Origin: an uncultured Alphaproteobacteria bacterium
GTDB taxonomy: Bacteria > Pseudomonadota > Alphaproteobacteria > HIMB59 > GCA-002718135
Length of the DNA stretch: 64,000 nucleotides
NCBI GenBank assembly: GCA_902621165.1
Contig: CACNKX010000005.1
Span: 1-64,000, forward strand
Direction of reading: 5' to 3'
Part shown: positions 18,168 through 27,929 of the stretch, in pieces
How the letters are laid out: each line of letters opens with the position of its first letter
Position numbering within the stretch: the stretch's first letter is position 1
Position numbers and translations under genes: made by a program
The notes under the pieces: generated by a model
The model's input: the letters and a program-made list of their open reading frames with translations, nothing else
What the model was told of the DNA's origin: nothing
Databases searched by the model: none

Positions 18168-19490
18168 TTATCTAGCTAAAGCACCCATTGGATCCCAAGG
18201 TGCTAGTGCTACTGGTTCCATATCTAAATATTTTAAAAGTTTTTTATTTAGATATTTTTTATCAATGACAACTTCATAGGTATATTCATCAAACCATTCA
18301 TCTGTCATCATCATATATCCTTGATTACCACTTTTTGTTCCCCAGCTATTTTCAATTTTCCATTTAGTTGAATTTCTTTTTTTAATATCGACACCTGTTA
18401 AAAGCATGGCATGAGTCATTTCACTATCACCGTACTCTAAACGAGTCTGTTTATTCATCTTAAATGAAGTTTGGAAGACATTTTCATAGTCGTAAATACC
18501 CATATCAAGCACGCCCATATCACGACTAAAACGTTTTCCAACATCACAACCAAACCATACGGCTTCATTGTTTTTTATTGAGTCCATCGCAGATTTTTTT
18601 AATTCTTTAATATCTACATTTAAATATTTAATAATTTGTCCCTCAACAACATTGCCTAGATATTCAACTGTGTACATTGTATTAAATTTTTTATTGCTCA
18701 TTGGAGCATGAATTAAGCAAACTTTATCTTTAATATTGATATCAGCATATTTTTTGCAGAAATCAATTGGTTTCATGTCTGAAATGACAATGTGTCTATT
18801 ATCTTTATTTCTAGTAGACCAATTGATAACATCTGGTGGCTGACCAAGAAACATTGCTAGTAAATTATAAATTGTTTCCATCATGTCTTTTTTAAGAGCT
18901 GTAGAATTTTTTGCTGGTTTCTTTCTTAGTATAGAAGCAAACTCTCTTAGTTTGTGAGTCAAAATATAATTCATAGCACCAGATTTACTGCTATGATTTG
19001 TTTCTGGCATTACGTCTTTAGGAACAGCACCATACTTATTAATTAAGTTTACAAACATATCCCACTGTCCGCCATCTTGCACAGGTGCTTTTAAAAGATG
19101 AGTAATTAATCTACTTTCATATGATTCATCTCTTGATTTAATAATATTCTCTAAAAAATAGTTTGCTTTTTCTAACTTATCCCAAAACATGAAATAATTT
19201 TGTGAAAACTCAAATGTATTTAGTTCAAGACTATCAACAACTTGTAAGCGCATAAGATTTAATCCTGCAAATCCCCAACATCTACCTGATGCCATTTGGT
19301 TTGTGGCAGGTAGTTCTTTTTTTATTAGATTAGAAAAATTATGATTGATTTGACTAAAGTTTTCCCAATTGAGTGCAACATTAGCTAAATCATTTTTAAT
19401 TAATGCATTTCGAGATGCTGTATTTTTATTACTTCTTAAAAATTTATTTTTGAAAGTTTTAATTGTTGATAGAGATATATTTTTTGCCAT
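18168..19490 (-). CDS. pepC: Aminopeptidase C / bleomycin hydrolase (peptidase C1B)
   Basis: A papain-fold cysteine aminopeptidase of 440 residues, the usual family length. The catalytic Cys71 is in SGRCWGFAGLN preceded by the oxyanion Gln in ATNQ. The catalytic His lies in EMTHAMLLTG and the Asn in KIENSWG. The family forms cytoplasmic hexamers that trim peptides. The C-terminus, which in homologues reaches into the active site, ends here with PMGALAR. This enzyme is better known from Firmicutes, Bacteroidetes and eukaryotes than from alphaproteobacteria, so horizontal acquisition is possible. No clear signal peptide is present. Confidence 0.93.
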   Translation of the reverse strand: MAKNISLSTIKTFKNKFLRSNKNTASRNALIKNDLANVALNWENFSQINHNFSNLIKKELPATNQMASGRCWGFAGLNLMRLQVVDSLELNTFEFSQNYFMFWDKLEKANYFLENIIKSRDESYESRLITHLLKAPVQDGGQWDMFVNLINKYGAVPKDVMPETNHSSKSGAMNYILTHKLREFASILRKKPAKNSTALKKDMMETIYNLLAMFLGQPPDVINWSTRNKDNRHIVISDMKPIDFCKKYADINIKDKVCLIHAPMSNKKFNTMYTVEYLGNVVEGQIIKYLNVDIKELKKSAMDSIKNNEAVWFGCDVGKRFSRDMGVLDMGIYDYENVFQTSFKMNKQTRLEYGDSEMTHAMLLTGVDIKKRNSTKWKIENSWGTKSGNQGYMMMTDEWFDEYTYEVVIDKKYLNKKLLKYLDMEPVALAPWDPMGALAR

Positions 19491-19520
19491 AACCTCTATT
19501 TAAAACTATTTTAGTTTAAT

Positions 19521-22046
19521 TCAATTCTTAACTGTTTTTTTCTTTTTTTTGAGACCCATTTTAGCTTTTCTTTCATCAATTAACCTAATGGCATCTTCTA
19601 ATTTTAAGTTATCTATTGTTTGATCACCAAGAATTGAAGCATTTATTTTTCCACATTTTACATATGGTCCAAATTTTCCATCATGAGCAGTAATGTTTTT
19701 CTTTTCTGTTGGATGCTCACCAAACGTTTTTAACGTCGCATTACCTCTCTGTGAAGGCTTGGCAATTAATTCAATGGCTCTTTCAAGTTCAATATCAAGA
19801 ATATTATCTGTTTTTTCGAGTGCTTTATATTTTTTATCATGCAGAATATATGGTCCGTACATTCCAATACCAGCACTAACAGTTTTATTTGTTTCTGGAT
19901 GAAATCCTAATTTACGTGGTAAGCCAAGTAATTGAATAGCTGTGTTTAATCCAATTTCATCTGGTTCAAAATTTTTAGGAATAGAAACTCTTTTTGGTTT
20001 CTTTTCTTTTGTCCCTTCACCAACTTGCATATAAAATCCATAAGGACCTTTTCGAAGAGTAATCATTTCTCCTGTTTCAGGATAAATACCAATTTCTTTT
20101 GGTCCACTAAGAGCAGCTCCATCTTTGTCATTTAATTGATTAAACTGAACCGTGTATTTGCAATCAGGATAATTAGAGCAACCAATAAAACCTCCAAACT
20201 TGCCAACTTTTATTCCTAGTCTTCCATTATCACAGGTTGGACATTTCCTTTTTTCATCTGCTCCGTTTGGCGGAAAGAAATGAGGACCCAGGGCTTCATC
20301 TAAAACATCAATGACTTCTCTGTTTGATTTACCTACAGTTTCATCGCAAAGTTGTTTAAATGTTTCCCAAAATTTTCTTAGAACCTCTTTCCAATCAAGC
20401 TTACCATCAGAAATTTCATCAAGTTGATTTTCAAGATCAGCGGTAAAATCATATTCGACATATTGATTGAAATATTTCTCTAAAAATATCGATACTATTC
20501 TTCCTCTATCATGAGGATTAAAACGTTTTTTATCTAAAATTACATAATCTCTATCTTGTAGAACTTTAATAATAGACGCATAAGTTGATGGTCTACCAAT
20601 ACCAAGTTCTTCAAGTTTTTTAACTAAGCTTGCTTCGGTGTAACGAGGAGGAGGGGAGGTAAAATGTTGTGTCTTTTCAACTTCTTTGAGATTTAAACTC
20701 TCTCCTTCACTCATAGCAGGAAGAATTGTTTCTTTTTCTTCATCTTTGTCATCATCTTTAGCTTCTTGATAAACTTTGTACATCCCAGGAAACTTAATTG
20801 TTGATCCATTTGCTCGTAAAACAATTTTTTTATCTTCGTTTGTAATATCAACAGCTACTTGATCTAATACAGCACTCGCCATTTGTGAACTTACCGCTCT
20901 TTGCCAAATAATTTCATATAGTTTATATTCTTCTAAAGTAATGTATTGCTTAATATCTTTTGGTGTTAGGTAAATATTTGTTGGTCTAATACATTCATGT
21001 GCTTCTTGGGCATTTTTCGCCTTCGATTTATAAACTCTTGGCGCTTCTGGTAAATAGTTTGCGCCATAATTATCAGTTACAAAACCTCGAACTTGGTTAA
21101 TAGCTTCTTTTGACATGACAACACTGTCTGTTCGCATATAAGTTATTAAGCCAGTTGTTTCTCCTTTAATGTCTGTTCCTTCATAAAGACGTTGAGCTGT
21201 TCGCATTGTTTGACTCGCACTAAGACCAAGTTTACGACTAGATTCAATTTGCATTGTAGATGTAGTAAAAGCAGGGTAGGGATTTCTTCTAGCTTCTTTT
21301 TTTGTAATATTTCCAACAGTGAAAGTAGAATTTTTAATATCATTAAAAATTTTTGTCGCTTCACCCTCATTTTTAATATCAAGTTTATCTACTTTATTCC
21401 CATCATAAACTGTAAGTCTTGAATTAATGATTTTATCTTCTTTATTTCTAAACTCGCCTTGTAAAGACCAATATTCCTGTGGAATAAATTTTTCTATTTC
21501 AAGCTCTCTTTCGCTTATAATGCGTAAAGCAACAGATTGAACTCTACCCGCTGATTTTGAACCTGGTAACTTTCTCCATAGCACTGGAGAAAGTGTAAAA
21601 CCAACTAGAAAATCTAACGCTCTTCTTGCAAGATAAGCATTTACTAAATTTTCATCTATTTCTCTTGGCTCTTTAAGACTATCAAGAACTGCATTTTTTG
21701 TAATTTCATTAAATGTAACACGGTGAATATTTAATTTTGAAAGTGATGAATTATCTCTAAGTAGTTTTTCTACATGCCAAGCTATGGCTTCACCTTCACG
21801 GTCGGGGTCAGTGGCTAGATATAAATTTTCAGATTTTTTTGCTGCATCTGTTATTTCTTTTATCACTTTTTTTCCACGATCACTGGTTTCCCATTTCATT
21901 TGGAAATCATTTTCAGTATCTATCGCATCATTTTTTGCTGATAAATCTCGAACATGTCCCACACTTGCGAGAACTTTGAAGTCAGAGCCTAAATATTTAT
22001 TAATAGACTTTGCCTTTGATGGTGATTCAACAATTAATACATTCAT
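19521..22046 (-). CDS. topA: DNA topoisomerase I
   Basis: TopA relaxes negative supercoils. I choose the ATG at 22046 (MNVLIVESPSKAKSIN) over one five codons upstream, giving 841 residues. The TOPRIM domain carries ESPSKA and DPDREGEAIAWH, the active-site tyrosine is in GLITYMRTDS, and a C-terminal zinc ribbon has CPTCDNGRLG with CSNYPDC. Basic topoisomerase-C repeats follow (GPYGFYMQ, GMYGPYILH, GKFGPYVKCG), ending in a lysine-rich tail. It sits downstream of plsY; the DNA-processing gene dprA, often between the two in alphaproteobacteria, is absent. Confidence 0.97.
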   Translation of the reverse strand: MNVLIVESPSKAKSINKYLGSDFKVLASVGHVRDLSAKNDAIDTENDFQMKWETSDRGKKVIKEITDAAKKSENLYLATDPDREGEAIAWHVEKLLRDNSSLSKLNIHRVTFNEITKNAVLDSLKEPREIDENLVNAYLARRALDFLVGFTLSPVLWRKLPGSKSAGRVQSVALRIISERELEIEKFIPQEYWSLQGEFRNKEDKIINSRLTVYDGNKVDKLDIKNEGEATKIFNDIKNSTFTVGNITKKEARRNPYPAFTTSTMQIESSRKLGLSASQTMRTAQRLYEGTDIKGETTGLITYMRTDSVVMSKEAINQVRGFVTDNYGANYLPEAPRVYKSKAKNAQEAHECIRPTNIYLTPKDIKQYITLEEYKLYEIIWQRAVSSQMASAVLDQVAVDITNEDKKIVLRANGSTIKFPGMYKVYQEAKDDDKDEEKETILPAMSEGESLNLKEVEKTQHFTSPPPRYTEASLVKKLEELGIGRPSTYASIIKVLQDRDYVILDKKRFNPHDRGRIVSIFLEKYFNQYVEYDFTADLENQLDEISDGKLDWKEVLRKFWETFKQLCDETVGKSNREVIDVLDEALGPHFFPPNGADEKRKCPTCDNGRLGIKVGKFGGFIGCSNYPDCKYTVQFNQLNDKDGAALSGPKEIGIYPETGEMITLRKGPYGFYMQVGEGTKEKKPKRVSIPKNFEPDEIGLNTAIQLLGLPRKLGFHPETNKTVSAGIGMYGPYILHDKKYKALEKTDNILDIELERAIELIAKPSQRGNATLKTFGEHPTEKKNITAHDGKFGPYVKCGKINASILGDQTIDNLKLEDAIRLIDERKAKMGLKKKKKTVKN

Positions 22047-22111
22047 AAATTTTGGCCCCAAATTTCAGTTTAAAGATAATTCGTCAAGAAATTTTAAAAA
22101 AAAGTATATTT

Positions 22112-22717
22112 TTACTTGGATAATTTAATTTTACTTTCAGTTTTGTTTACGAGTCTTTTAATGTTTTCTGTGTGTTTAAGATAAATAATTAAAGTTAAAT
22201 AAATAAAGAAAATTAGAATATAAAAATTAAAATTAATAAAAATATAATAAGCTTGAGCTACTAAAATTCCAATTAAAGATCCAAGAGAAGAGTATTTACT
22301 TACAAAAGCAGTAACAAGCCATACTAATAAAAATAAAAGTGCAATGTAAGGATTAAGACCAAATAAGAAACCAATATACGTTGCAACACCTTTTCCACCT
22401 TTAAATTTCAACCAGACAGGATAGATGTGACCTAATATGGCAAAGTGACAGAGAAGTATTTTATTCAATAAAGAAATATCTTGAAAATACATTTGTAAAA
22501 TGAAGAACGGAAGAAAGCCTTTAAAAATATCAAAACAAAGAACAATGAATGCTACAAATTTATTTCCTGTTCTTAAAACATTTGTTGCACCTACATTTCC
22601 AGAACCAACCTTTCTAATATCTCCCAAGCCAAATAATTTTGTAAAAATCAATGCAGAGGGTAATGATCCTATTACATAAAACAATATGATTAATGATAAA
22701 CTACTTACTAAAGTCAT
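22112..22717 (-). CDS. plsY: Glycerol-3-phosphate acyltransferase PlsY
   Basis: PlsY transfers an acyl group from acyl-phosphate to glycerol-3-phosphate at the inner membrane, the step after PlsX (57264-58277 here). The 201-residue protein has five or more membrane segments and the three family motifs: GSLPSALIFTK, GSGNVGATNVLR, and GHIYPVWLKFKGGKGVAT. Its start overlaps the pyrB end by 17 bp. A 65 bp gap separates it from topA. Confidence 0.96.
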   Translation of the reverse strand: MTLVSSLSLIILFYVIGSLPSALIFTKLFGLGDIRKVGSGNVGATNVLRTGNKFVAFIVLCFDIFKGFLPFFILQMYFQDISLLNKILLCHFAILGHIYPVWLKFKGGKGVATYIGFLFGLNPYIALLFLLVWLVTAFVSKYSSLGSLIGILVAQAYYIFINFNFYILIFFIYLTLIIYLKHTENIKRLVNKTESKIKLSK

Positions 22718-23846
22718 CTCTGTTTTTAATAATTAAGTCTAAGCATGCCATTCGTACTGCAACACCCATTGCGACCTGTTCTTGTATTAAGCTCCTCGTG
22801 ACGTCATCGGCAAGTTTGGAGTCTATTTCTACACCACGGTTCATTGGACCTGGATGCATAACGAAAGCATTTTTTTTTGCATATTTAAGTTTATTGTAAT
22901 CTAAACCATACTTTTTAAAATAAGTCTTTTGATTTGGCATTATTTTCCCAACTATTCTTTCTTTTTGAATACGTAGCATCATAACAATATCACAATTCTG
23001 TAATCCCTTTTTCATTTCTGTATAAACGTTCACAGGTAGTTTATTTAAACTTTTTGGTAACCATTCTTTAGGTCCAATAACATTTATTTTTGCACCTAAC
23101 CTTGATAGTATGATTATGTTTGATCGAGCAACACGACTATGTAAAATATCCCCGCAAATAGCAATTTTTAATTTTGCAAAATTTTCAAATTTATTTTTTA
23201 TAGTAAGTGCATCTAATAACGCTTGTGTGGGATGCTCATGACTACCATCACCAGCATTAATTACAGACGCATCTACTGTTTCTGAAATTTTTTTACTAAT
23301 TCCTCCCTCTGGATGTCTGACAATTAAAACGTCAGGATTCATTGAATTAATAGTAGTCATAGTATCGAGTAAGGTCTCACCTTTATTAATAGAACTATCT
23401 TTTACCACTACATTAATGAGATCTGCTCCTAGCCTTTTAGCAGCAACTTCAAAACTTGTTCTTGTTCTTGTTGAATCTTCAAAAAAAAGATTAAATATTG
23501 TTCTTCCTTCTAAAACATTAATTTTTTTAATTTTCCTTTTATTAAAAGTTATATATTTTTTAGATTCATCTAAGATGTGCTCAATTTCTTTCTTGGTTAA
23601 ATCAGCTGTTTCTACTAAATGAATTTTTTTAAAAATATTTTTACTTCTTTTTAATTTGATATTTGTTTTTGAAGAAATTGATGAATAATATTTTAAAGCT
23701 ATTTTTTCCGCATCTTTAAGAATTTTTGAACCTGTAGATGATCTGATTGCTTTTAATTTTGGCATTTTCACTTTCATTTGCCAATATTTTGAATTTTCTC
23801 TTTTATATAATTTTATGTGTCCTGATTTAAGTAGCTTTGAATTCAT
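22701..23846 (-). CDS. pyrB: Aspartate carbamoyltransferase with an extra integrase-like N-terminal segment
   Basis: The C-terminal ~310 residues are a complete catalytic aspartate carbamoyltransferase (first committed step of pyrimidine synthesis): FFEDSTRTRTSFE with S125-T130 binding carbamoyl phosphate, GDGSHEHPTQALLD, CGDILHSRVARS, and HPGPMNRGVEID. The protein is 381 residues rather than about 310 because residues 1-70 precede the normal start. That segment (LYKRENSKYWQMKVKMP, then RSSTGSKILKDAEKIALKYY) resembles the N-terminal arm-binding region of tyrosine recombinases. No ATG occurs between residue 28 and the ATCase start, so the extension is probably translated. pyrC, often adjacent, is absent. 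Confidence 0.93.
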   Translation of the reverse strand: MNSKLLKSGHIKLYKRENSKYWQMKVKMPKLKAIRSSTGSKILKDAEKIALKYYSSISSKTNIKLKRSKNIFKKIHLVETADLTKKEIEHILDESKKYITFNKRKIKKINVLEGRTIFNLFFEDSTRTRTSFEVAAKRLGADLINVVVKDSSINKGETLLDTMTTINSMNPDVLIVRHPEGGISKKISETVDASVINAGDGSHEHPTQALLDALTIKNKFENFAKLKIAICGDILHSRVARSNIIILSRLGAKINVIGPKEWLPKSLNKLPVNVYTEMKKGLQNCDIVMMLRIQKERIVGKIMPNQKTYFKKYGLDYNKLKYAKKNAFVMHPGPMNRGVEIDSKLADDVTRSLIQEQVAMGVAVRMACLDLIIKNRDDFSK

Positions 23847-23875
23847 ATGTGTAAATAATGTGTTAGTATGTGTAA
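23847..23875 (-). promoter_or_regulatory. Three phased ATGTGT(A/T)A direct repeats upstream of pyrB
   Basis: Within the 38 bp between ruvX and pyrB, the octamer ATGTGTAA occurs at 23847-23854 and 23868-23875, with ATGTGTTA at 23858-23865 between them (plus-strand reading). The starts are 11 and 10 bp apart, so the copies fall on the same helical face. The copy nearest pyrB begins next to its start codon. The arrangement suggests a protein-binding site or a very compact promoter region; no function is shown. Confidence 0.4.
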
Positions 23876-23884
23876 ACTAATTTA

Positions 23885-24343
23885 TTAATTATTTCTATAT
23901 CTATCTAAATATCCTTGTAAGATATAAGCAGCCGATTGTTGATCAAGTTTTCTTTTGATCTTTGTTTTACTCAAATCGGCCTTTCTCATTTCTTTAAAGA
24001 TTACATCTGATGAAAATCTTTCATCCCAAAGAGCTGTAGGTTTCTTAAAAAAGGTTTGAAGATTAATATTAAAATCTCTTACTAATTGGCTTTGTTTGTT
24101 TTCACTATTATCCAGGCTAATTGGCAGACCAAGAATAAATCCTCCAATTTCATACTCTTTCAAAATATCTTTCATGATAATTAAATCTTTATTAGTTCCT
24201 TTTCTTTGGATAATTGAAAGAGGTGTAGCGATTATTTTTGATCTATCGCTTACTGCAACACCAATCGTTTTAGTTCCTAGGTCTAGACCTACAAGTATTT
24301 GTGATGTATTAAGGCCATCGATTAAATTATTTTGATCATTCAT
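23885..24343 (-). CDS. ruvX: RuvX/YqgF-family RNase H-like protein
   Basis: A small RNase H-fold protein, implicated in Holliday junction resolution and 16S rRNA maturation (YqgF). I choose the ATG at 24343 (MNDQNNL), giving 152 residues; an ATG 13 codons upstream would overlap the gatC start. Motifs are GLDLGTKTIGVAVSD with the first catalytic Asp, FILGLPISLD, and LWDERFSS with the second, and a C-terminal QQSAAYILQGYLDR. It is divergent from gatC with 17 bp between the starts, and lies upstream of pyrB on the same strand. Confidence 0.93.
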   Translation of the reverse strand: MNDQNNLIDGLNTSQILVGLDLGTKTIGVAVSDRSKIIATPLSIIQRKGTNKDLIIMKDILKEYEIGGFILGLPISLDNSENKQSQLVRDFNINLQTFFKKPTALWDERFSSDVIFKEMRKADLSKTKIKRKLDQQSAAYILQGYLDRYRNN

Positions 24344-24360
24344 ATAATGGAGCTCATAAA

Positions 24361-24648
24361 TTGAAGATTGATAAAAATACAATAAATAAAATTGCTCGTC
24401 TATCTAGAATAAAGTTAGATGATAAAGAATCTGAAGATTATATTAAGGATCTTAATTCCATTTTAGACTGGGTAGAGCAGTTAAATGAAGTTAATACTGA
24501 AAATGTAGAACCGTTAAGTAACATATCATCATCAATTTTACCTAAAAGAGAAGATGTATCTAATGATACTAATTCTAGTGAGGAAATTCTTGAAAACGCT
24601 CCTGACAAACTCGAAGGTTTTTTTGCAGTACCAAAGGTGGTAGAATAA
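24361..24648 (+). CDS. gatC: Asp/Glu-tRNA amidotransferase subunit C
   Basis: GatC stabilises the GatAB amidotransferase that converts Glu-tRNA(Gln) or Asp-tRNA(Asn) to the amide forms. The 95-residue protein has the classic INKIARLSRIKLDDKE start and LNSILDWVEQLNEVNTENVEPL motif, and ends with the GatA-binding FFAVPKVVE. The start is TTG, supported by a GGAG eight bases upstream and the absence of an ATG nearby. Its stop overlaps the gatA ATG (TAATG). Confidence 0.95.
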   Translation: MKIDKNTINKIARLSRIKLDDKESEDYIKDLNSILDWVEQLNEVNTENVEPLSNISSSILPKREDVSNDTNSSEEILENAPDKLEGFFAVPKVVE

Positions 24649-26072
24649 TGTCTAAATCATCTTTGAAACAAACGTTAAAAGATCTCGTTACAAAAAAAAT
24701 ATCAATAAGAGAATTAAATCAGGATTATTTAAAAAGAATTAAGGAAAATGAAAACTTAAATGTTTTTATTCATTTTAGTGAAGAGAATGTTTTAAAGCAG
24801 ATAGATAACTTAGAGAATGATAATTCAGCAAAAAAATTAAAAGGTATTCCAATTGCAATCAAGGATCTATTTTGTACTAAAACTATGCCTACAACTGCAG
24901 CTTCAAAGATTTTAGAAAATTTTAATCCAACTTATGAATCATTTGTTACTCAAAAATTATTAGATGAAGGATCTATTTTTGTTGGTAAAACAAATTTAGA
25001 TGAGTTTGCTATGGGCTCAGCTACTAATACAAGTTTTTTTGGAAATACAATTAATCCCCTATCAAAAGAGAATGAGCCTTTAGCTCCTGGTGGATCTTCT
25101 GGTGGTTCTGCAGCCGCAGTTGCTGCAGATTTATGTTTAGGGGCAACTGGAACAGATACAGGTGGATCAATAAGACAACCAGCTAGCTTTTGTGGTGTAG
25201 TTGGTATCAAACCAACATATGGTTTATGTTCACGATGGGGTATAGCTGCATTTGCATCTAGTTTGGATCAAGCAGGAATTTTTTCTCATAATGTTGAAGA
25301 TGCATCAATATTATTACAATCAATAGCTGGGTTTGATCAAAGAGATAGTACAAGTGCTAAAGTAGATATTCCAAATTATTTTGAAAATTTAGATGATGAT
25401 CTTAATGGGAAAACTGTTGGTATACCAAAGGAGTATTCTATTGATGGTACACCAATGGAAATAAGTCAGATATGGGAAGATGCTATCAAGGTTTTAGAAA
25501 AAAAAGGTGTTAAAATTAAAAATATTTCACTTCCTCATACTAAATATGCACTTCCTACTTATTATATAATTGCTCCTGCTGAAGCTTCCTCAAATTTAGC
25601 TCGTTATGATGGAGTAAAATATGGTTTTAGATCGGAAGAAATTGATTCTCTTGATGAAATGTATGAAAACACAAGAGCTCAAGGTTTTGGAAGAGAAGTA
25701 AAAAGAAGAATTTTAATAGGAACATACGTATTATCTGCAGGATATTATGATGCATATTATCTGAAGGCACAAAAAGTAAGAAAATTAATAGCCGATGATT
25801 TTAATAAAGCTTTTAAAGAGTGTGATTTTATAGTTACTCCTACTGCCCCAAGTGCTGCATTTCCTTTAAATGAAAAACAAAATGACCCTATCAAAATGTA
25901 TTTAAATGATGTGTTTACGGTTCCTGCTTCTTTAGCAGGCTTACCTGGTATTTCCATTCCCTTTGGGAAAGATAAAAATAATTTACCACTAGGTATTCAA
26001 ATATTAGGAAAACACTTTGATGAACAACAAGTTTTTAATGCCGCTGTATCTCTAGAAAGATCATATGAATAA
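24648..26072 (+). CDS. gatA: Asp/Glu-tRNA amidotransferase subunit A
   Basis: GatA is the glutaminase of the complex, releasing ammonia for transamidation. At 474 residues it is of normal length. The amidase triad is visible: Lys in [10 protein letters not shown], the cis-Ser in [13 protein letters not shown] and the nucleophilic Ser in [12 protein letters not shown]. The gene overlaps gatC by 1 bp and gatB by 8 bp, a tightly coupled CAB operon. A gatCAB operon implies that at least one amide aminoacyl-tRNA is made indirectly. Confidence 0.97.
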   Translation: MSKSSLKQTLKDLVTKKISIRELNQDYLKRIKENENLNVFIHFSEENVLKQIDNLENDNSAKKLKGIPIAIKDLFCTKTMPTTAASKILENFNPTYESFVTQKLLDEGSIFVGKTNLDEFAMGSATNTSFFGNTINPLSKENEPLAPGGSSGGSAAAVAADLCLGATGTDTGGSIRQPASFCGVVGIKPTYGLCSRWGIAAFASSLDQAGIFSHNVEDASILLQSIAGFDQRDSTSAKVDIPNYFENLDDDLNGKTVGIPKEYSIDGTPMEISQIWEDAIKVLEKKGVKIKNISLPHTKYALPTYYIIAPAEASSNLARYDGVKYGFRSEEIDSLDEMYENTRAQGFGREVKRRILIGTYVLSAGYYDAYYLKAQKVRKLIADDFNKAFKECDFIVTPTAPSAAFPLNEKQNDPIKMYLNDVFTVPASLAGLPGISIPFGKDKNNLPLGIQILGKHFDEQQVFNAAVSLERSYE

Positions 26073-27540
26073 TTTAATAAAAGGTGAAAAGTATGATTGG
26101 GAAATGGTAATAGGTCTTGAAATACATGCTCAGGTAAAATCCAATTCCAAATTATTTTCTTCATCATCAACAAAATTTGGCTCATCACCAAATAGCCAAG
26201 TATCTTTAGTTGATGCTGCTATGCCAGGAATGTTACCAGTAATTAATAAGTACTGTGTAGAGCAAGCAGTAAAAACTGGAGTTGGTTTAAATGCTAAAAT
26301 TAATAATTATTCTGTCTTTGATAGAAAAAATTACTTTTATGCTGATCTTCCACAAGGATATCAAATTAGTCAGTATAAATATCCAATTGTTGGAGAAGGA
26401 AAAGTTACAATTGATTTTAAAGATGGAACCTCAAAAGATATTAGAATTGTAAGATTACATTTAGAACAAGATGCTGGTAAAAGTTTACACGATCAAAATC
26501 CTTCAAAAACATATGTGGATCTTAATAGATCCGGGGTTGCTCTAATGGAAATTGTTAGTGAGCCTGACATTAGAACACCTGACGAAGCTGGTATGTATAT
26601 ATCCAAAATTAGATCAATTTTAATGTATCTAGATACATGTGATGGAAATATGCAAGAGGGTTCGTTGAGAGCAGATGTAAATATTTCAGTAAGAAAACCT
26701 GGAGATGAATACGGAACTCGATGTGAAATTAAAAACTTAAACTCTATAAAGTTTATTAAACAGGCTATTAATTATGAAGCAAAAAGACAAATAGAAATTT
26801 TGGAGTCTGGCGGTTCTATTGAACAAAACACAATGCTCTTTAATACATCTACTGGCAAAACTAGACCAATGAGAAATAAAGAAGAAGCTCATGACTATAG
26901 ATACTTTCCCGATCCAGATTTATTACCACTCGAAATTTCTGAAGATGAAATAGGAAAAATTAAGTCATCAATACCAGAACTTCCGGATGAACTTAAGAAT
27001 AAATTTATTGAGAATTATAAATTGTCTAATTACGATGCCTCAGTATTAACTGCAGAGAAACAAACATCTGATTATTTTAATGAAACAATTAATTCAGATC
27101 CAGAATTAAAAAATCATGCAAAAATAGTTGTAAATTGGATTACTTCTGAATTGTTTTCATTATTAAACAAAAATAATCAAGATTTAAATAACTCACCAGT
27201 ACCACCTGAAAACTTAGGACAACTTATAAAGTTAATTTCTACAAATGAAATTTCTGGCAAAATTGCAAAAGATGTATTGGAAGATATGTTTTCTTCAGGA
27301 AAAACAGCTAGAAATATTGTAGATGAAAAGGGCTTGAAGCAAGTTACAGATCAGAGTGAAATAGCAAAAGTTATTGATCAGGTCATTGCAGAAAATCCAA
27401 AAATGGTCGAACAGTATCTTGCTGGTAAAGATAAGCTTTTAGGTTTCTTTGTTGGCCAAGCTATGAAATTAACTAAAGGAAAAGCTAATCCAAAAATGTT
27501 AAATGATATTTTAAAGCAAAAATTAAATAAAAAAAATTAA
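26065..27540 (+). CDS. gatB: Asp/Glu-tRNA amidotransferase subunit B
   Basis: GatB binds the misacylated tRNA, activates it with ATP and receives ammonia from GatA. The 491 residues comprise the cradle domain ([16 protein letters not shown], then [18 protein letters not shown], and [14 protein letters not shown]) and C-terminal helical and YqeY domains ([12 protein letters not shown] onward) that grip the tRNA. It overlaps gatA at the start and is convergent with, and overlaps by 18 bp, the small membrane-protein gene on the other strand. Confidence 0.97.
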   Translation: MNNLIKGEKYDWEMVIGLEIHAQVKSNSKLFSSSSTKFGSSPNSQVSLVDAAMPGMLPVINKYCVEQAVKTGVGLNAKINNYSVFDRKNYFYADLPQGYQISQYKYPIVGEGKVTIDFKDGTSKDIRIVRLHLEQDAGKSLHDQNPSKTYVDLNRSGVALMEIVSEPDIRTPDEAGMYISKIRSILMYLDTCDGNMQEGSLRADVNISVRKPGDEYGTRCEIKNLNSIKFIKQAINYEAKRQIEILESGGSIEQNTMLFNTSTGKTRPMRNKEEAHDYRYFPDPDLLPLEISEDEIGKIKSSIPELPDELKNKFIENYKLSNYDASVLTAEKQTSDYFNETINSDPELKNHAKIVVNWITSELFSLLNKNNQDLNNSPVPPENLGQLIKLISTNEISGKIAKDVLEDMFSSGKTARNIVDEKGLKQVTDQSEIAKVIDQVIAENPKMVEQYLAGKDKLLGFFVGQAMKLTKGKANPKMLNDILKQKLNKKN

Positions 27541-27867
27541 ACGTAAAGAATAACATCTATAAGCAACAATTATAAAAGTTAAAACTATCCAAATAATACT
27601 TCCTTTGTAATTTTCTGCGGCTCTCCAAATTCCAATAGAAATAAATATTGTCCAAATAAAAATAAAAACTTTTGAGATTAAAGCAAGATTAGTGAAATCT
27701 AAAAATGGTATTTGGGAAACAGAACTATTTGTATTAAAAAAATAAATTTCAAGATTAAATATAATCAGCAAAACAAGGCCGTTTAATAGTTCACCAACTA
27801 ACCAATAGGATTTCCAGAGTTTTATCTTTCCATCAAAAAAATCTTTTATTAGATTTGTATTAGTCAT
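27523..27867 (-). CDS. Small membrane protein of unknown function
   Basis: A 114-residue protein with about three hydrophobic segments (roughly residues 21-43, 60-82, 90-108) and an amphipathic N-terminal stretch [17 protein letters not shown] do not recognise a characterised family. It lies downstream of the DUF4198-like gene on the same strand, 62 bp away, so it could be part of the same unit. The 3' end overlaps gatB by 18 bp. Confidence 0.7.
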   Translation of the reverse strand: MTNTNLIKDFFDGKIKLWKSYWLVGELLNGLVLLIIFNLEIYFFNTNSSVSQIPFLDFTNLALISKVFIFIWTIFISIGIWRAAENYKGSIIWIVLTFIIVAYRCYSLRLIFFI

Positions 27868-27929
27868 TTTATTTATCTTTAATATTATAATTGTTCATAA
27901 AATTTTAATAGTAATTCAGTACCCTGAAA

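Noticed and set aside
21784..22128. 114-codon open frame on the plus strand over the topA start
   Set aside because: Antisense to the TOPRIM domain; open only because of the reverse codon composition.
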